This document shows, piece after piece, positions 1-15,000 of a DNA stretch of 64,000 bases. The notes under the pieces are model-generated. The model searched no databases and was not told the DNA's origin. It was given only the letters and a program-made list of their open reading frames with translations. The position numbers and the translations under genes were made by a program. How positions within the stretch are numbered: position 1 is the stretch's first letter; every line of letters starts with the position of its first letter. The stretch lies in assembly GCA_009741485.1 (NCBI GenBank), contig CM019214.1:9681987-9745986 (forward strand), written 5' to 3'. This stretch comes from Malurus cyaneus samueli (lineage: Eukaryota; Chordata; Aves; Passeriformes; Maluridae).

Positions 1-3000
1 GTCAAAGGGCAGCAGATGGAAATGAAAGTTGGTGAAGTAAACAATTAGAAGAAGGTGCTTGTCATATAACAAACAGAAGTGACTCATGCAATGTCCCCTT
101 CCCCCTCCAGTCATTACATGAATCACCTCACCTGTGTCCAAGGAAAGGTCAAACCAATTTCTCAGTTCTTGGAAGAGTTTTCAATTTAAAAGTACAGGAT
201 CATGACATTATTTATTATGAAGAGCTATATGAGCTCTTATTCAGTTTTAGCATGGGATTACAGTACAATTCTATTAGAACTGTCTTGATTGCACAGTGTC
301 ATAAGCGTACATCTTGACTACCTCTCACTGCCAACGCAGTTTCCTTTTCCAAACTCCTTTGGTGCTCTCTCTTGCTCTTGTTATTTTAATTGTTTGATTT
401 AGAAATAAAGAGTGAGGAGATGGAGGAAATTACACTTTTGCTGGAGGAAGAACCATAGACTCATTTTAAGAGGGTGAGGAATTGGGATTAACAAGGAATT
501 ATTGCTAATTATTTCCTCTGCAAACCCATCTGAGTTAGCTAAGAGGGAAATTCACTCTTTTTTTGCTCACATTTGAGATCTACTAACCTCTTCTCTGCAT
601 TATTCAGAACCCAAAGGGAGAATAAGTGCTGCTCTGGAAAACTTCAGCTTGTCAGAAGTGACACAGTGTGGGTAGCAGGAAGGGTTCTTTCATCCCATCG
701 TCTGGCTTTTCCATTACTCTCCTTCTGCTCCCAGCCCCATTTGTTTCCATATTACATGCATGTTACCAGGAAGAATACAGGAAGAAATTAATCCTAGTAT
801 GGATTTCTTTCAAGGCACATTTCTCTCATTCTCATTTTGGCTTGATTTTCTGTTAGCTGTCATAAGATAAAATCAGGCAGCTTGACATTTTTATTGTGTT
901 CTCCACACAACAGGTTGGGTTAACCTATGTGGGATTCCCATATGTGATTTACCCAGCTAATTTATGTGGAAAATACCAGCTCTCTTGTCCTAGCTTGGGT
1001 CTGAGTTTGACTGAGCTTCCTCAGCATAAAAGCAAACCTCATTTCCAAATGAAGACACGCTTTTCCCCTTCTGAAGTAGTTTGCCTTTCTGAACAAATGT
1101 AATATAAAGGAACATATATATCCTTCTGCTGTTTCATTTTCCTCTTTTCAATTGTGAGTGGAAAAGAGATGTCCTGGCAAATCTGGTCACTGTCATTACC
1201 ATACCTGTCAAATGAATTAGGAGGCAGGGAACGTTTTAAAATAAGATGTTTAGATTCCTTACATAGGATCATGCTTGGTTTTTATAACAAAATCCACCTA
1301 TTTCTGTCAGCATCTCATGCAAGACTGCACCCATCCCAGAAAAATCAATTGAAGGGTTTCTGTGTTATGAAACATAGGCACTTCTTCTTTTAATTATTGC
1401 ACTCAGCTTAAGGCTATGCTTCTCTGTGACTGGCTAACCTGGATCTGTTATAACTCTATTACATCTCCAAATTCAACAGCATTAACAGTTTTCATCACAC
1501 TAAATTGTTATTGGAAATGGTTGTGCTGAGTCTGACTCCAAATAGAACTAAAGCAAGTAAAATGTGTAGCTCTTTCTATTGCTTATTTATGCTGAATACA
1601 AATTAATAAGGATGTGATATTCCGTATTTACCTTTTAAAAGAATTTATTTGTTTGTTAGTAGGAGCCAGAAGGTAAATTGAGGCGAATGAAGTGGAAAGA
1701 GCACTTTTGCTCACTGAACTATAGGCTTGAGATTGAACAAAATCATTGACAGTTTTACTAGAGAGGGTTTGCAGATGCCCATCAAAATGTCTGTACACAG
1801 ACTGGCCCTGCAGCATGGGAGCAGCAGAACGCACTGCCACAAGGGAGATCTGTCTGGGTATTTATACCAGGCTCATTGCCATGGTAACAGATAGTCTTAT
1901 GAAATACAGACATTACATACAGACGTGTTTGTGCTTTCCTGCCTCTCTCACACTCACTCTTTCCTTCCCTCCAATCCCAGGGTTTTTATGGATGTTTTTA
2001 TAGCGGGGAGGCCCAGGGTCAGAGAACAACTTGCATGGATTCCCAAAACCGTGGGATCCCTGGGCCAGGCTGGTCCAGCGGCTCGTGGAGTGTGCCTTCA
2101 GCACTGGATGCTCCAGTCCTGCAGTGATCCACCCATCACAGGAGCTCCTGAGCCTCTCCAGAGTGCCTGGCCCCTTCACAGAGTGGTAGCAAGTCCTTCA
2201 GCCATATCTGAAGGTCATAGCTGTGAAGAATCACCAAGAATTAACCCATGGTGTGTCTCCTGCCTCCCCAGGGGTGCAGGGAATGGCAGCCATGGGGTGG
2301 GATGCCCCAAGCTCAGAGTTTGGTGCTGGGCTATCTGCCAGGAGCTGAGAGTTTCCAAGCTCTGCACCAGCACACACCATGGATCCCCCACTTCTTTACA
2401 CAAAATATTTTCTCTTTTAGCAGCCACATGCCAGGATCATTCAAGATGGGAGCTCTTCCTCCTGTGGTCACATCTGGCACTGACTGTGTGAATTTTAGGT
2501 AGATATTAATCATGCTTTTGCACCTCCATACCCCACTGGCATGTCATGCCACCTTCTTACATCAATATCCCTGTAATGTGACTGGAAGCTTATAAAATGA
2601 AGCCAATAGCAATGAAAGTATCCTAGCTGACTTTAAAAATAAATTAGCATTTTTCTGCCTCTGTCTGTAAAAGAGATCTACCCTAAGAGCTGGGTAATTG
2701 GTAAGCTCTGGCCCTCTTAGCCCACATCTATATAATTTGCAAAGCTGGGTTTGACATACTGCTTCAAGTTAATATGCTGACACAACCTAATTGTCTAAAG
2801 AAAAAAGGCTGACTATAGGTTTTCAGAAATTCGTTAAAATGTTCTGCTTAGTCTTACGGTAGTCTGTTGTACTAGCCAAGAAAAAATGCAAATTTCGGGT
2901 GTTTTGGAGCAATTAAGGTCAGGAATGCTGTGGAAAGAAAGGGAAGTTACCTCTTGCTTCCTGTGAACATCTTCTTCATGCTGTAAAATATTGCTTACTC

Positions 3001-6000
3001 TCCTTGGCCAGGTGAAGAATTTATAAATGGCAAGGAAATTAAGAAACGAGGAGATTCTGGAATTGGGAATTTTGCTTTCTAAATCAAGTGAAATGGTGCA
3101 TTTAAATTACAGTCTATTGTTATTTTTATGAATATGTTAGCATTTGGATTTAGAAATGGTTGTATTGTTAATATAGTACTTCTTTTGCTGTAGCTACACA
3201 CTTAAGTAGGTATGATACAACACCCAAAATTGCTACCTAGAGGTACAGTATTTTGTACACAGTGTGGTTTCTAATTGCTTGGATAATACTACACAATGGA
3301 ATAATTTCTCACTCAGTGAGAGCTGTTTCTCACTGCTTGAGATGTAATAACCTCTGGGGAAGTCACGGAGCTGCAAACTGTAATGATCTATATACAGCAT
3401 TTTTGCTCAGCCTCTGCTCTTAAAATGCTAAGCATTCACTAAAAAATGAATCAGGAGAAACTGGTAAAATAAGTGGCAGAAACAGAATGAGATGGCTCTT
3501 CAGAATTATATATAGAAGGCTTTTTAGACGCCCACATCCCCTATATTCAAAACAGTGATTCAGAAAATCAGCCAGCGGATTCCTGAACCGAAGTATTGTG
3601 TGTGATTTTTGCAGTCCACATTTAAAGAGATGCATTGTTTACAAGAATTAAATGGTATTACAAGGCACTTTTGCAGTACAGCTGCCTTGTAGTGCAGTCT
3701 CTTTATTTGGATGAGATGATGCTAGTTTTAATTTACCAGTTTAATTTGTTATACGCATCCATTTACGCATTTATGAAAACAAACTTTCTTCTCAGAGATA
3801 TATATGAAACAATTCACCCAGAAATGTACATGGTAATATTAAATTACCAAAACAAAATTAACCAAAACTTTGCTACTGACATCACATATCTGACACCTAC
3901 AGCAAAGGACTGGAGTTGGGAAGATATTGTGGTTAAAGCTACCATAGGTCAAGTATTTACCATCCAAATCCAAAATCCCTTTTTTGAAAGGACTGAAGGG
4001 GCTGACTGCACCCCAAACTGCCTGCATCTTCCAATCCTCCTTAAAGTGAGGGGCCACTGGAAACATTTTGGTTTGGTGGTCACGCCACAGTGGCACGTGT
4101 TATTTTAGCTCCCTGTCACAGCCTGTGGAGTTGAGCTAAGGGGAGGTCCCTGAAATGATGCCACCTTCTCCCTTGGCATAGGATGTCCCAAAGCCAGGGA
4201 GGTGCCTTGGACCCAGTGCCAAGGACCCAGCTGGCATCAGGACCTGGTAGAGGGGCAGCAGCTGCCTGGACCCTCCTCCCAGCAAGGCTTAGGATGCAGT
4301 CCAGAACAGGAGCTGTAGCATTATTCAGAAAGCTGCAGCTTTTCTGCATGAAGGCTTTCTCCCTTCTTAGCAAGCAGTGAGAGAGATCAGAGCAAGAATT
4401 CTCCTGCTGCAGCACACAGAAAACCACAGTGGACAGGAGCCCCATCAGGGGAGATCCACAGAGCCAGACCAGGAGCTGGGCTGCATCTGCTCTTTGCACA
4501 AAGAGCCCAGGGATTGTGTGTCCTTTCCCTTTCCTTGCTCCTCATTCATGGGAGGGTGAGAGCTGCTGGTCCAGTACAAGTGACATCGATGGTGGCTCTG
4601 CAGGTTTCATAGGCACTTCCACAGACTGGAAGCTCTGGCAGTGCCAAGTGCATACTGATGCATTTTGAATGATCATCCACCCCAAAACAATTTTATATTG
4701 GTGTGTATTGATGAGCCCAGGTCTATCTTTTAATAAAATTCTTAGTGCTATTGACCCAGCTGCCTCAGAGTGTGAGCCCAGACTGTAAAACTCCAAGCAG
4801 ACTGACAGCTTGGCGCCAAGAGTGGGCACTTTGCTTTCCCAGATGGAGAAGCTGCTGTGCAAGAGCTGCCAGCCCTGACAGCAGCTGCCCAGGGGGAGAT
4901 GAGAATTCCCCAGATGGATGGCTGCTTGCTCAAACTCTGCTCAAAAGACATGAAAGAGAGGAACTACATACTGCAGAAACCCTCCTTCTCCACCAGAGAA
5001 GACAGCATAGGACCTTCTTGAATCCCCTTGTCCCAGCTGAGTGTTTGATTTTTGTCCTGGATTGTATTCTAGACTCAGTATGGGACATCACTCATGGTGG
5101 CTGTGCATGTTATATAGGCATGTGAGTAGACTGAAAGCTGAGTAATAATTCTAAAAAAGATACACCCTAAGGATTTTTTAGGCATTAGGGGTATCTAGAG
5201 GGAGTGAAGAACTGTAGCTGTGTATTCCCTTTTCTGGATCCTCTGATGGAAGAGCAGTAGAGGAACTTTCTGAAGTATCAGTCAGCGTTTCACCCACTGC
5301 CATCTATGATCATTTTCTGGACAGAGTAAGTAGTGGGAAGGGCTTTTCTGGATGGAAATTAAGAGTAGCTCTAGCACTTCAGAGAAACAATAAGCATTTG
5401 TTTCACTTCCAGTTAGCAAGGAAGAGAGGTCTGCTGTGTAGGGTATGACAGAACTAAAAGTAGCTGCCATATAGGATGGAAGTTGAGACTAAGGTACATA
5501 TTCACAATAGCTTTGTGTGTTCTTTCAGACTAGAAATCAGTGCTGGGCCATCTTCTGGGTAATTTGCTGGACACTAATACGAAGGGAGAAACTGTAGCAC
5601 AAGGGCAGTTACTGGCAGAGCTCCCATGGACGTTAAGGAAAGGCAGGACTCATACTGAAGGAATTTGAATCACTCAGTTGCATTTTGAGTGTGGCCTCTT
5701 GTGTGCTGTTTTTCCACTGCTTTTCAAAACGAAGCTGGTGATCGCAGAAAGGGCTGTCCTGCATGCCTTCATTCCAGAGGAATTTATTCCAGAATTAAGT
5801 CACCCCACATTGCATTAGCAAGGCAAAGCTTCCTGCTCAGTCCCATTCTGGCCTGTCAGGCCTGTGCTGGAGCAGCCTGCTTTTAAAGGCACTGTGAGAC
5901 ACAGCCACGGATTGATGTCTGTGAGGAACTGCTGCAAATGGATCAGCAGCTCAGCCAGTGTGGCAGCAGCTCAGGTGGGATCTGAGATGGTCCTCAGGAA

Positions 6001-9000
6001 TGAGCAGTCCAGGGCAATTTCAGGAAGCAATGGGCTAAGCCCACATGGGTGACGAAGACAGGAGATGGGGATTTTTATTCTGCTGCTGTCACTTGGGGAA
6101 TTGGAGCCCTCAGAGGTGGCACCAGGAAGAAATGAAGCATCAGCCCTCAAAGACAGCTGTGTTTGAGGTGAAGGAGATTCCTCTAATAAATCTCTCACTG
6201 TCTCTCTCTCAGATTGTGACAGCCTGTCATGAGGCCGCAACAGTTTTCTCAAAAACTCCATGTAACCCAGAGCTAGAAAAACAGCACTTCCACAAAATGC
6301 ACGAGGTCCTGCAAGTGATGGTTCCCTGATCTGTCCTACAGAGAATACACCAGAGGGATCCTGCTGCGTGGGATTTCTGGGAAGGGTTGCCTTTAACGCC
6401 AGGCTCTGGCTGTGGGAGCTGCCTGGTGTGGGGCATTGTGTGGGGTTGTATAATCTGAATGAAAGGCTTTATTGTGATGGGTGCTGCTTATGGCATAGGA
6501 AATTGTTGTGAGATTTTCAGGCTGAAGTCTCCTGTTAACACTGTCCTAACACTGTGCTGTTTGTGCAGATTGTGCTGTGCTCCCTTAAAATGCTTTTGGA
6601 AGACAATCCAAGTGAAAGATGAGTATGCTGGAAAGGAAAAAGAGAGAAGAAAACCAGTGTATGAGTTGCAAAAATACAGGTGTGTTGGAAACTCCACTGT
6701 CTTCTACTCTACCTTTCTAAAATGCAGCATTACATCCACTGAGCATAGCATTTTTCTTTCTTCTTACCCAACAATTTTGTATTTAATGGTAAGTGCCTGA
6801 AGAATATGAATGCATATTTAAATTAGGACAAAACCACAAAGTGGACAGACTGGAGCATTAGAGAAGAATCCAGGAGAATAAATATAAAAGAGCAAGACCT
6901 GAACGGGACTAAAAGTGGTTTAAACCTATGTCTGTACTACCAAAATACGAACTGTCACGTTAGATCACTTTTTAGATACTTGGAAGCAATACAAAGTTTC
7001 CTCTGTAAGTTAATTACTCCTTTAGCTGTCCGCTACAGAGTTTCTTTCATTTCCTTTCCGAAACATCTGGCGGTAGATAGTGCAGAAGCCCACAGTCAGC
7101 AGGATGCACAAGCAGGGGCCTAACTTTAGTTCATGAGTCACCTCGGTGGCTCCAGTGGGACAGTTCAGGTGGTTAAAGTTAAGATGTACTTAAGCACTTT
7201 GCAGAAACGAAATGGATTTGTGCCAGGGGGAGGTTGCTGCCCAGGTGGGAATCGGTTGTTTGCGTGTCTTTAACCGTTTAAAAAAGGGATTTGTATAAAA
7301 CATGATTAAAAGACACCCCTGTGCTGTGAGAGCAATGATTCCTGTTTTAAAAGTGGACCCCTGTCAGCCTTTACAGTCTCTCTCAGCCCCCCTGGCATTA
7401 TCAAGCCATTAGTTGGAGATGTTTTGATCAGGTTCAGCAGAGCAGGGATTGCTCACCCCCACCTTACCCAGCTCAGTTGAGCCTGCAAGGCACAGAGAGA
7501 CATCCCCTGCTCCAGACACGGGTTACCTGCTTTGTTACAAATGTTCTGATGCCTCTTTGATTACAAATGTTCTCCTTTTTGGGCAGCCACAGTTCAGCTG
7601 CAGACCCAGAGCTGTGTTTGCAGGCAAAAATGTCAATCCGAGGAGTCACCATCCCACAAGCAGCCCTTCCCACTGCAGAGGCACGGAACCAGAGCACTTC
7701 CTCTCCTCCCTCCAAATGTTCATGGAGCTCAAAAAATCCTTATTTTTTAAAATTCCATCAGGAGGTCTTTTATCCAGGCCATGGTGAGCACATTGTCTGG
7801 AGCCTTGACTACCACAAGGGCTGTGATTAATTCTGCTCAGGCTGTGGTCCTGTCTCCACCACACCCCAAGTGTTTGCCTTCCCCTGGCTCCAGTGCCACA
7901 AACCCACAGCTGAAGGGTCAGGTGGGCTTTGGCCTTCATGGCAGTAGAGCTCATGCACAAAACAAGACTTGTGTTATTGTAATTTTACAGGAGATGTATG
8001 ATGCCTCCAGATAATCTCTTCAATAAAATCAGGTGATGATTGGTAGCTGAAAGAATAACAGGTAGCTGAAAGAAAGCTTTCAAAACTCTTTAAAGAGTAT
8101 CTGTGTCTCCAGTAATTCCTTCTATTCTGAATTTAAAAAATGAAAATCAACCTTTGCCAAATAGAGTGGAATTTTTACTAAGCCCTAATATCTGAGTAGC
8201 ATTTCTCCTTGCACATTTTTCCCAACCTGTCAGAATTGTAAGACTGAAAATTATAAAGCCAGCAGCTTTGCTAGAAAATGTCAGGCAGCCACACATTTTT
8301 CAGAAGAACAGAGTCTACTTTATGCTGGGTAGCATTGTTTGAAATCGAGTTTTCAAAGTGCACAATTTTTCATTTCCAAGTCAAGGCTAATGGAAAAATT
8401 TCACTTCCAAAGGTAAGATATGGAGCAACTGAGAACAGGGATTTAGAAAAGAACTGCCATCTCAGCAATCATTTTGAACATTAGGATCATCTGACATTTT
8501 AAAGCTGGTGGCAGTGATTCACTTGCCAGAGGGACTTAACTAGGATTTGTTTATATGTCTTTCAAATACTAAGTGTAAATCATCAGTCTTCCATGTCTCT
8601 GTTTTCTCCTCCACAGGGTCTCTCTAAGCTCTCAGAATTTCTCTCATCCACTGAATCATAATGTGATATGGACTTTAATATTTACTCCCCATCCAGCATT
8701 AAGCAAACTTTTCCTTCCTTCAGTAGTTTTAATTTGTGCCTGAGGACCATGGAGGCAACTTCCTGGGATGGAGGAACCGAGCTCATGCCACGTGAAGGTG
8801 TCTCTATTCCTATCTGCCTCAGCCTCAGAGGCTGAGATCGTGCATGTGAAAGGCAGATTGCTGAAAATGAGTTAAGAAAATGAGCATGAAGGTGAGTAAC
8901 AGCATTAGAGAAAACCACAGAAGAAAGTTTTGGGTTGACATCTTTAAGAAAAGTCAGGGGACTTTTATTTCATACAAAAGTTGCTTTGGCCAGATCCTGG

Positions 9001-12000
9001 GGAATGGATGCAGGGGAGCATTGTCACACACTAATGCCCTCCTGCTGCTAAGCAAATATCATGGCCTTTATTTAAATACCCATGCATAATAAACCTTTGG
9101 CAAACAACCCACAAAAACTACCAACTGTTTCATTGTCTCTCCAAATTTTTAGTGCAATGCCTCTGCTCTGGCTGAAGAGCCTTTTCCAGTTCTGCCACAC
9201 ACCAAATTCCCACCGTCCTTTGAAACCCCTGCTGGAAAAAACTGAGTGACAGCCTGCTGTCCTGGGCTGGGGTGCTGTCTGATTTCATTTCAAGGCAGGC
9301 AGAGGAAAAGCTGTGGGAGAGGAGCACTGAAGGGACACATGAAAATGAACGACCATGGTGAAAGAGTGGTGGAGTCAAGAAACGAGGCCATTTTCTTCAC
9401 GGGATAATCATCTGCACCATTTAAATGCACATGCAGCCCTTGCAGACCCGTTTCCTGCTTGTTTTGACTAGAGGAAACAAGGTAGCGGGGAATTCAAAAG
9501 TGTCAGACAAAAGGACCTGTGTCAAATTACAGCTTGTACAGCTGTCCCTGGAGCAAGACTACGCTGCCCAAAGAAGACTGTGAAGGAGAAAAGGTTAGTA
9601 TAGTAGAAGAAATTCTTCTTTCTGCCCCTGGTATTCCTTTTCCCTTCCCATGCCTTTCCCCAGACTCTTCTGTCCTGCTTTCATTCCTTACAGTAACCTA
9701 AAAAAAGTTCTGGTAGCTTAACACTGATCTTGTCACTATTTCTTGTGCAATTGAGTAAAGAGTACAGCCTGAGCAAGAATGCTGAGCATTGTACAGCAGA
9801 GTCTGGAATTAGCCTTGTACATCCCAGATTTCCCCTCTTGTCCCCACCTTGTCCCCACCTTGTCCCCATCCAAGTGCTTCATACTCAATGTATCTGTAGC
9901 CTGGTCCCACACGCTGCTGTCAATGAACTTTTCTTTTAGCAGTCACATATTTATCCATGATCCAACAGGCTCATAGAATTAATAAAACTTCTTAAAAAAT
10001 TTTACTTTAAATTATCGAAAGTGATGGTTTAATAACAGCAAAGATGTACTCTCTGGAAATGCATACCTGAACTTGCACATCTATATTATCTGCCACGTAC
10101 AGAATCACAACAGTCTGCTGGATGACTGGTCCCTAAAGGCAGAGTTTATCACTCCAAATGCTTGAAAATGCTTCTAGAGGGTAAAGAATTTTAACCAGGC
10201 AAATTACTTTCCTAATGCAAAATTTTCTGAGAATCGCTTTCATTTAGAGAAGAGGTCAAGAAAAGAAAACCTGCTCAAAAAAAAAGAATTTTAAATTGCT
10301 TTCTGCAAAAGGAATGCAAGTGTTTGATGCAGTGGTCATATTAATGTGCTTGGTTACTCTGTCTGGAACAGGAGAGGAATATAAACAAATTATTTCATAC
10401 AGTGTATGAGAGGAAGTGAAACTGCAGTGACACCATTTAACCCTTGCAGGATCAAGTATTAGCAGCCTGGTTTAAGTCACAGTGTGTTTTTTTTATTTTT
10501 CTCATCCTAAGCAGAAGCAGAGGCAGAGGGACATGACTCTACTTAAGGAGAAAGAAGCTGTCAGTGTACACCTACCTCCTTTCAAGGGTGTTACAGGAGG
10601 GCATGGTTATTACAAAACCAAGTAAATTTTAATATTCAATGGTCAGTGGTGGCCCCCTCATTGAAATAAAACAGCAAATGAAGCCAAAATTTTAGGAGGG
10701 AGAAGAACTTGTAAAACTTTCAGGTATTGCAAGAACTATTTTGCACTTTCATGAGCATCTCCAACATATTAAGAATAAATGTAATTTGAATAGATGCATA
10801 ATATTTCACAAGATAATGCAAGGGAAATTTAGCAATCTGTGATGAAGTGTGACTCTCTGAGGAGTGTTTATTCCCATTAATATGCTGCACAGCCCATCAC
10901 CAGCAACCCCAGCATAAGTGAGTGGAAATCAGCAGTCAAAATATTTGCTGAAAGAAATAAAATGCACAGACATCAAGGTCAAGCACAACAGATACCACCT
11001 CTGCCACACAAAAATCCAACCTGTGCACTCTGCTGCAGGTAAATGGGCAAACCTCTGTTCCTCACTGCCACTGAACAGTACAGCCTATTTCTGTTATTGT
11101 TATTATTCAATTGTTATTATTCAATTATTGCCTTGAGGGTTTACACAGCCCGAAATGTAGATTGATGTTCAGGAGAAAAATCGAGTTGCATCTACATTTG
11201 GCTTTAGAGGGAGCCAAACAACATTCTGTTAAATGTAAGAATACATCTGAAGATGCTAGTGGTGAAAAAAAAAACCCCAAAACAAAATTCATTAGATGTG
11301 TCAAGGGTTAGCTGCAAAGGGGCAGCTGGGTGGTCATCATCACACTGTATAGAAATATTTGCCTCAGTCCAGAACACAGCTGAATTTGTGGCATTTTTCT
11401 TCTTCTTTCAAAAGCTTTTCGGTTTTTGGAGAATGGAATGCAGTTCCTTCTTTCATCACTGCCTTTCCTTCAGAGTCTGATGCAATTTTTAGTTATTGCT
11501 TTGCGATGAGAATTGCTTATGATTCTGCAAACATGGAGAAATATATTACTCACATTTCCTCATCCTTCAGGTCCTGGGAGAGAAACGGTGGGATTCCTCT
11601 GGCCAAGTGTCCACTCCTGCAAGCCGCCAAAAGGCTCTCTGCAGGGTCCCCTGGAAAGAAGGAGCTCCTCATAGGGCAAGACTCATTTTAAAAGATTTTT
11701 CTGTGGAGAATTTAGCTTTTAAAAATATCAGAAAAGTCTTTATTGCCTTTAGCTGTGTGTATCTACACTAGGATGGGATGAACTGCATGCTAAAAGGCTT
11801 GTCTCTCTCCAGTTGAGTCCAAAGTGAACCTTGCAGCCATGTCAGTGCAGCTCTCTATACTGCAGAGGTCTAAAGTTCATAGAGACCAGCCTTGTCCCAA
11901 AATGTCCCTCCACATCAGCCTTTTCAGTCACACCACTGCATTTCTGTAATTCCCATCTGACATCCCAGGCTGTGTTTGATGAGAACCCTGCTGCAGGCTG

Positions 12001-15000
12001 GTGGGCACACAGAGGTCTCAGCCCCTCAGTGCCACCCTGCAGCTAATGGGATCACCTGGGAATTGAACAGTTCCTGTGAGGCTGCAGGGAATGCCAGCCA
12101 TGGATGGGAAAGCCATGGCTCTGACAGTGTGACAATAAAATGGAGCGATGGCAGAAGGCCATGTCACCGTCCCACGCGCTCACAGAGCCCGGCTCTGTGC
12201 TGGTGTAACTGCAGGTGTGGTTTGACATTACAGCAAAAAGCCTGTCTAACCACTCAGTGCAGCTCAAAATTCCCCCTCTGCTGTGCCCAGTGTCTGTTCC
12301 CATCCTTCCTCCTCCTCATCCTCCTCCTCTCTGGCACTGGCAATTCTCCTGGGATCCAGCTGAACTCACCCTTCCAAAGGAGGGGTTTTGTTTCTCTCCT
12401 TTTGTCTCCCTGGTCTGGCTCACATCAGTTTTGGAGGAGCACTGATGGGGAGGGCAGGAAGGCACAGATGAAGCCACAAGGATGGAAAAGGGCAGGGACT
12501 GCCCTGGCTGAACCTCCAGGGAGAGGTTTTCTGCCACGCTCACTGCCTTTCAGTTGAAGCTTGCTCAGAACAAGTTACCTGACCTTGGGTAAGAAGTAAC
12601 GTGCTCAACTCCAGCAACTTTATATTTACCTTGAACTTCTGCTTCCCAGCATCCTAAAACATGAGATCATTTCATTTGAAATGCTCCTCTTCAATATGCT
12701 AGATGTGCTTCCATCAAGCACAGGCAGCCTTCTCCTCTGAGGCAGAGATAACAGGTAGAGTTCAAAACCTTGTGACTGTTACCTGCTCATCTACTGCCCC
12801 TTCTGCTTCAGAGTTTGCACTGACAGGAGACAGATGCCTTCAAACCCTGCCTAGGCTGGCATCTCAAAGTCCCTCTGCCTCCAAAATGGCAATGCAGTAG
12901 AGCCAGCAGGTGGTCCATGGAGCAGCAGTGATCACCAGAACTTTCTTCAACCAAAATGGGCTGTGGTCTTCTGAATGCCCTTAATGCTAATTTATGATTA
13001 ATCCATAATCTTTTCACGTAACTGTCTCTTTATCACAATTTTTTCATCTTTGGCATTAAAAAAAGAAGATCAGTTTGATTATTGTGTATAACTTGAAGTG
13101 GTCACCAATCTGTGGCCTCTTTTCATCTCCTGTTTCTTGTTTCTTCAAGAATGGACCAGCATAGCAGCTAGTGAGAAAGCTACAATCAAGAGGCAGAGCT
13201 TAGTTAAGTCAAGCCTAAGTCATATCCAAGGGATCTCAAATAAGGCTTCAACAAAAAGGCAAGTGTGGGAACAAAGACTGTGTTGAGTTAGAGAACTTCT
13301 GTCATAGCCATTTTCAGGACCACCACGCTTCTCTACCCCAAAGATCCAAAGAGACCAACACAAGGCCAGGACCGGGTCCTTTTTATTGCTAAATGAGAAG
13401 TCCCAATTTATCTCACAGCTATGCATGTGATGAAGCCAGCTTGAAAAAGTTTTAACAAAGTCATTCACCAGCACTTGTCTGTCTGGCAGCCCTGAGGACA
13501 AGAGCAGCTCTCCCTCTTCCCTGGGGCTGCTCTCTCTGTGCAATGGAGGGGAAGCCTCACCAGTCTCATCTCTCTCTGGAAGATGAGATGATGCCGGTCC
13601 TGCCACTCATCCCAGGAGGTTCCTCTCAGGTCCCACGTTGCCTGGCAGCAGCTTCTGATCACTCCTGAGCAGCACATCCGTGTCCTTCTTAGGAGCAGTT
13701 GCCATCCTCCAATCCTCCAGGCTGTCCTGATTTTCCTATACCACTTATTAAGGTTTATAATTGCAAAATAATTGGGCCTGCTGAGTTTGTAATGACGGCA
13801 TATTTTAAAATGCTTTAATCAAAGAACTTTCAATTGGATTAAGACTTCAGTGCGCTAGTGGTTTAATTACAGGCCCAGGTAAGCACAAACAAGCTTTGGG
13901 TCTACTCCTGTCTTTCAGATAGGCCCCAGCAAAGTCTTTGAGCCCACTTGTTATTATTGAATATCTGATATTAACTGAGAGTTGAACCCCAGTGGCCAGG
14001 ACTCCTCTGTGGCACCCCAGGAACTGTGCCACCCCAGACATGACATGAAAGTCACCCCCAGACAGCTCCCAAGGTGAGACACCACTAGATACCCTTGGTC
14101 AACATGATAAATATCAGCAGAGAATTCCTTAAGAGGAGGCATCAGGTGAAATAAAGGTTTGAACTGAAGGATGTGCAGCTTGACAAACACTCCAAGTCAG
14201 CACAGCCACAGAAAGGTGGTGTCCCCCTCTTCCCTTGCTCCCAGCCATCCTTCTCATCCATCCTGCCTCCTCCTCTCTCTGGCAAAATCAGTTCTATATC
14301 CACAAGGAAAAGCACTCTCAGGAGACTGATACGGTTAAAGGCAACCTTTTCTCTTTCTTCACTTTTTTTTCCTTCAGGAATTGCACAAATATTTACAACA
14401 GCATGGTGAAATGGGGAGCCCAGGGACAGGGACAAGATGCTGGTGGTGAGAGAAAGCACTTAAGAGCGATGGGAGTGTCAGAATCTGTCTGCTTAAATGT
14501 TGGTCAAGTTGAATCGTGAGTAGGAAGGTGAGAATGACTGCCAGCAGAAGTTTAAAGGTGGTTATTAAGCTCGAGTCCTCTAAAGACAAATAAATATTTC
14601 TGCACTGCACTCTGGAAAGGGCAATGTATTTCAACAGCATTAGAAAAGCTGGTCCATCAAACAGGCTTCAAACAGTCCCTGGTGACAAACCCCCTAATCT
14701 GGGGCACGGTGAGACATGGCACTGCAAAGGAGGTCTGAGCAATAAGCAAAACACATCGTCACTTCAGTTTCAGTTCTGCTTTGGCTCGTTTGCAGCCCAG
14801 TCCTTTTCTAGTTGCAGTCTTTGAACTTCTCCCAAGCACACTCAGGGGCTGGTTGGCAGGCAGGATGTGCTGCAGCTGCCAGAGAGATTAATTGGAAGAG
14901 AAGTGCAGATCAACACCATCAGCTGCACACACACACACACATCCATTTAACTACTCCAATTTAGGAAAGATTGAGATAAATTGGTACAATCTTCTTTCTG

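Noticed and set aside
1925..2491. 188-codon + ORF
   Set aside because: Low-information peptide with overlapping antisense frames. Length is within chance expectation and no splice or promoter context is visible.
3635..4108. 157-codon + ORF in AT-rich sequence
   Set aside because: No recognisable domain or codon pattern. About this length is expected by chance once in a few windows of this size.
11976..12557. 193-codon + ORF
   Set aside because: Locally GC-richer sequence with several simultaneous open frames; no known domain.
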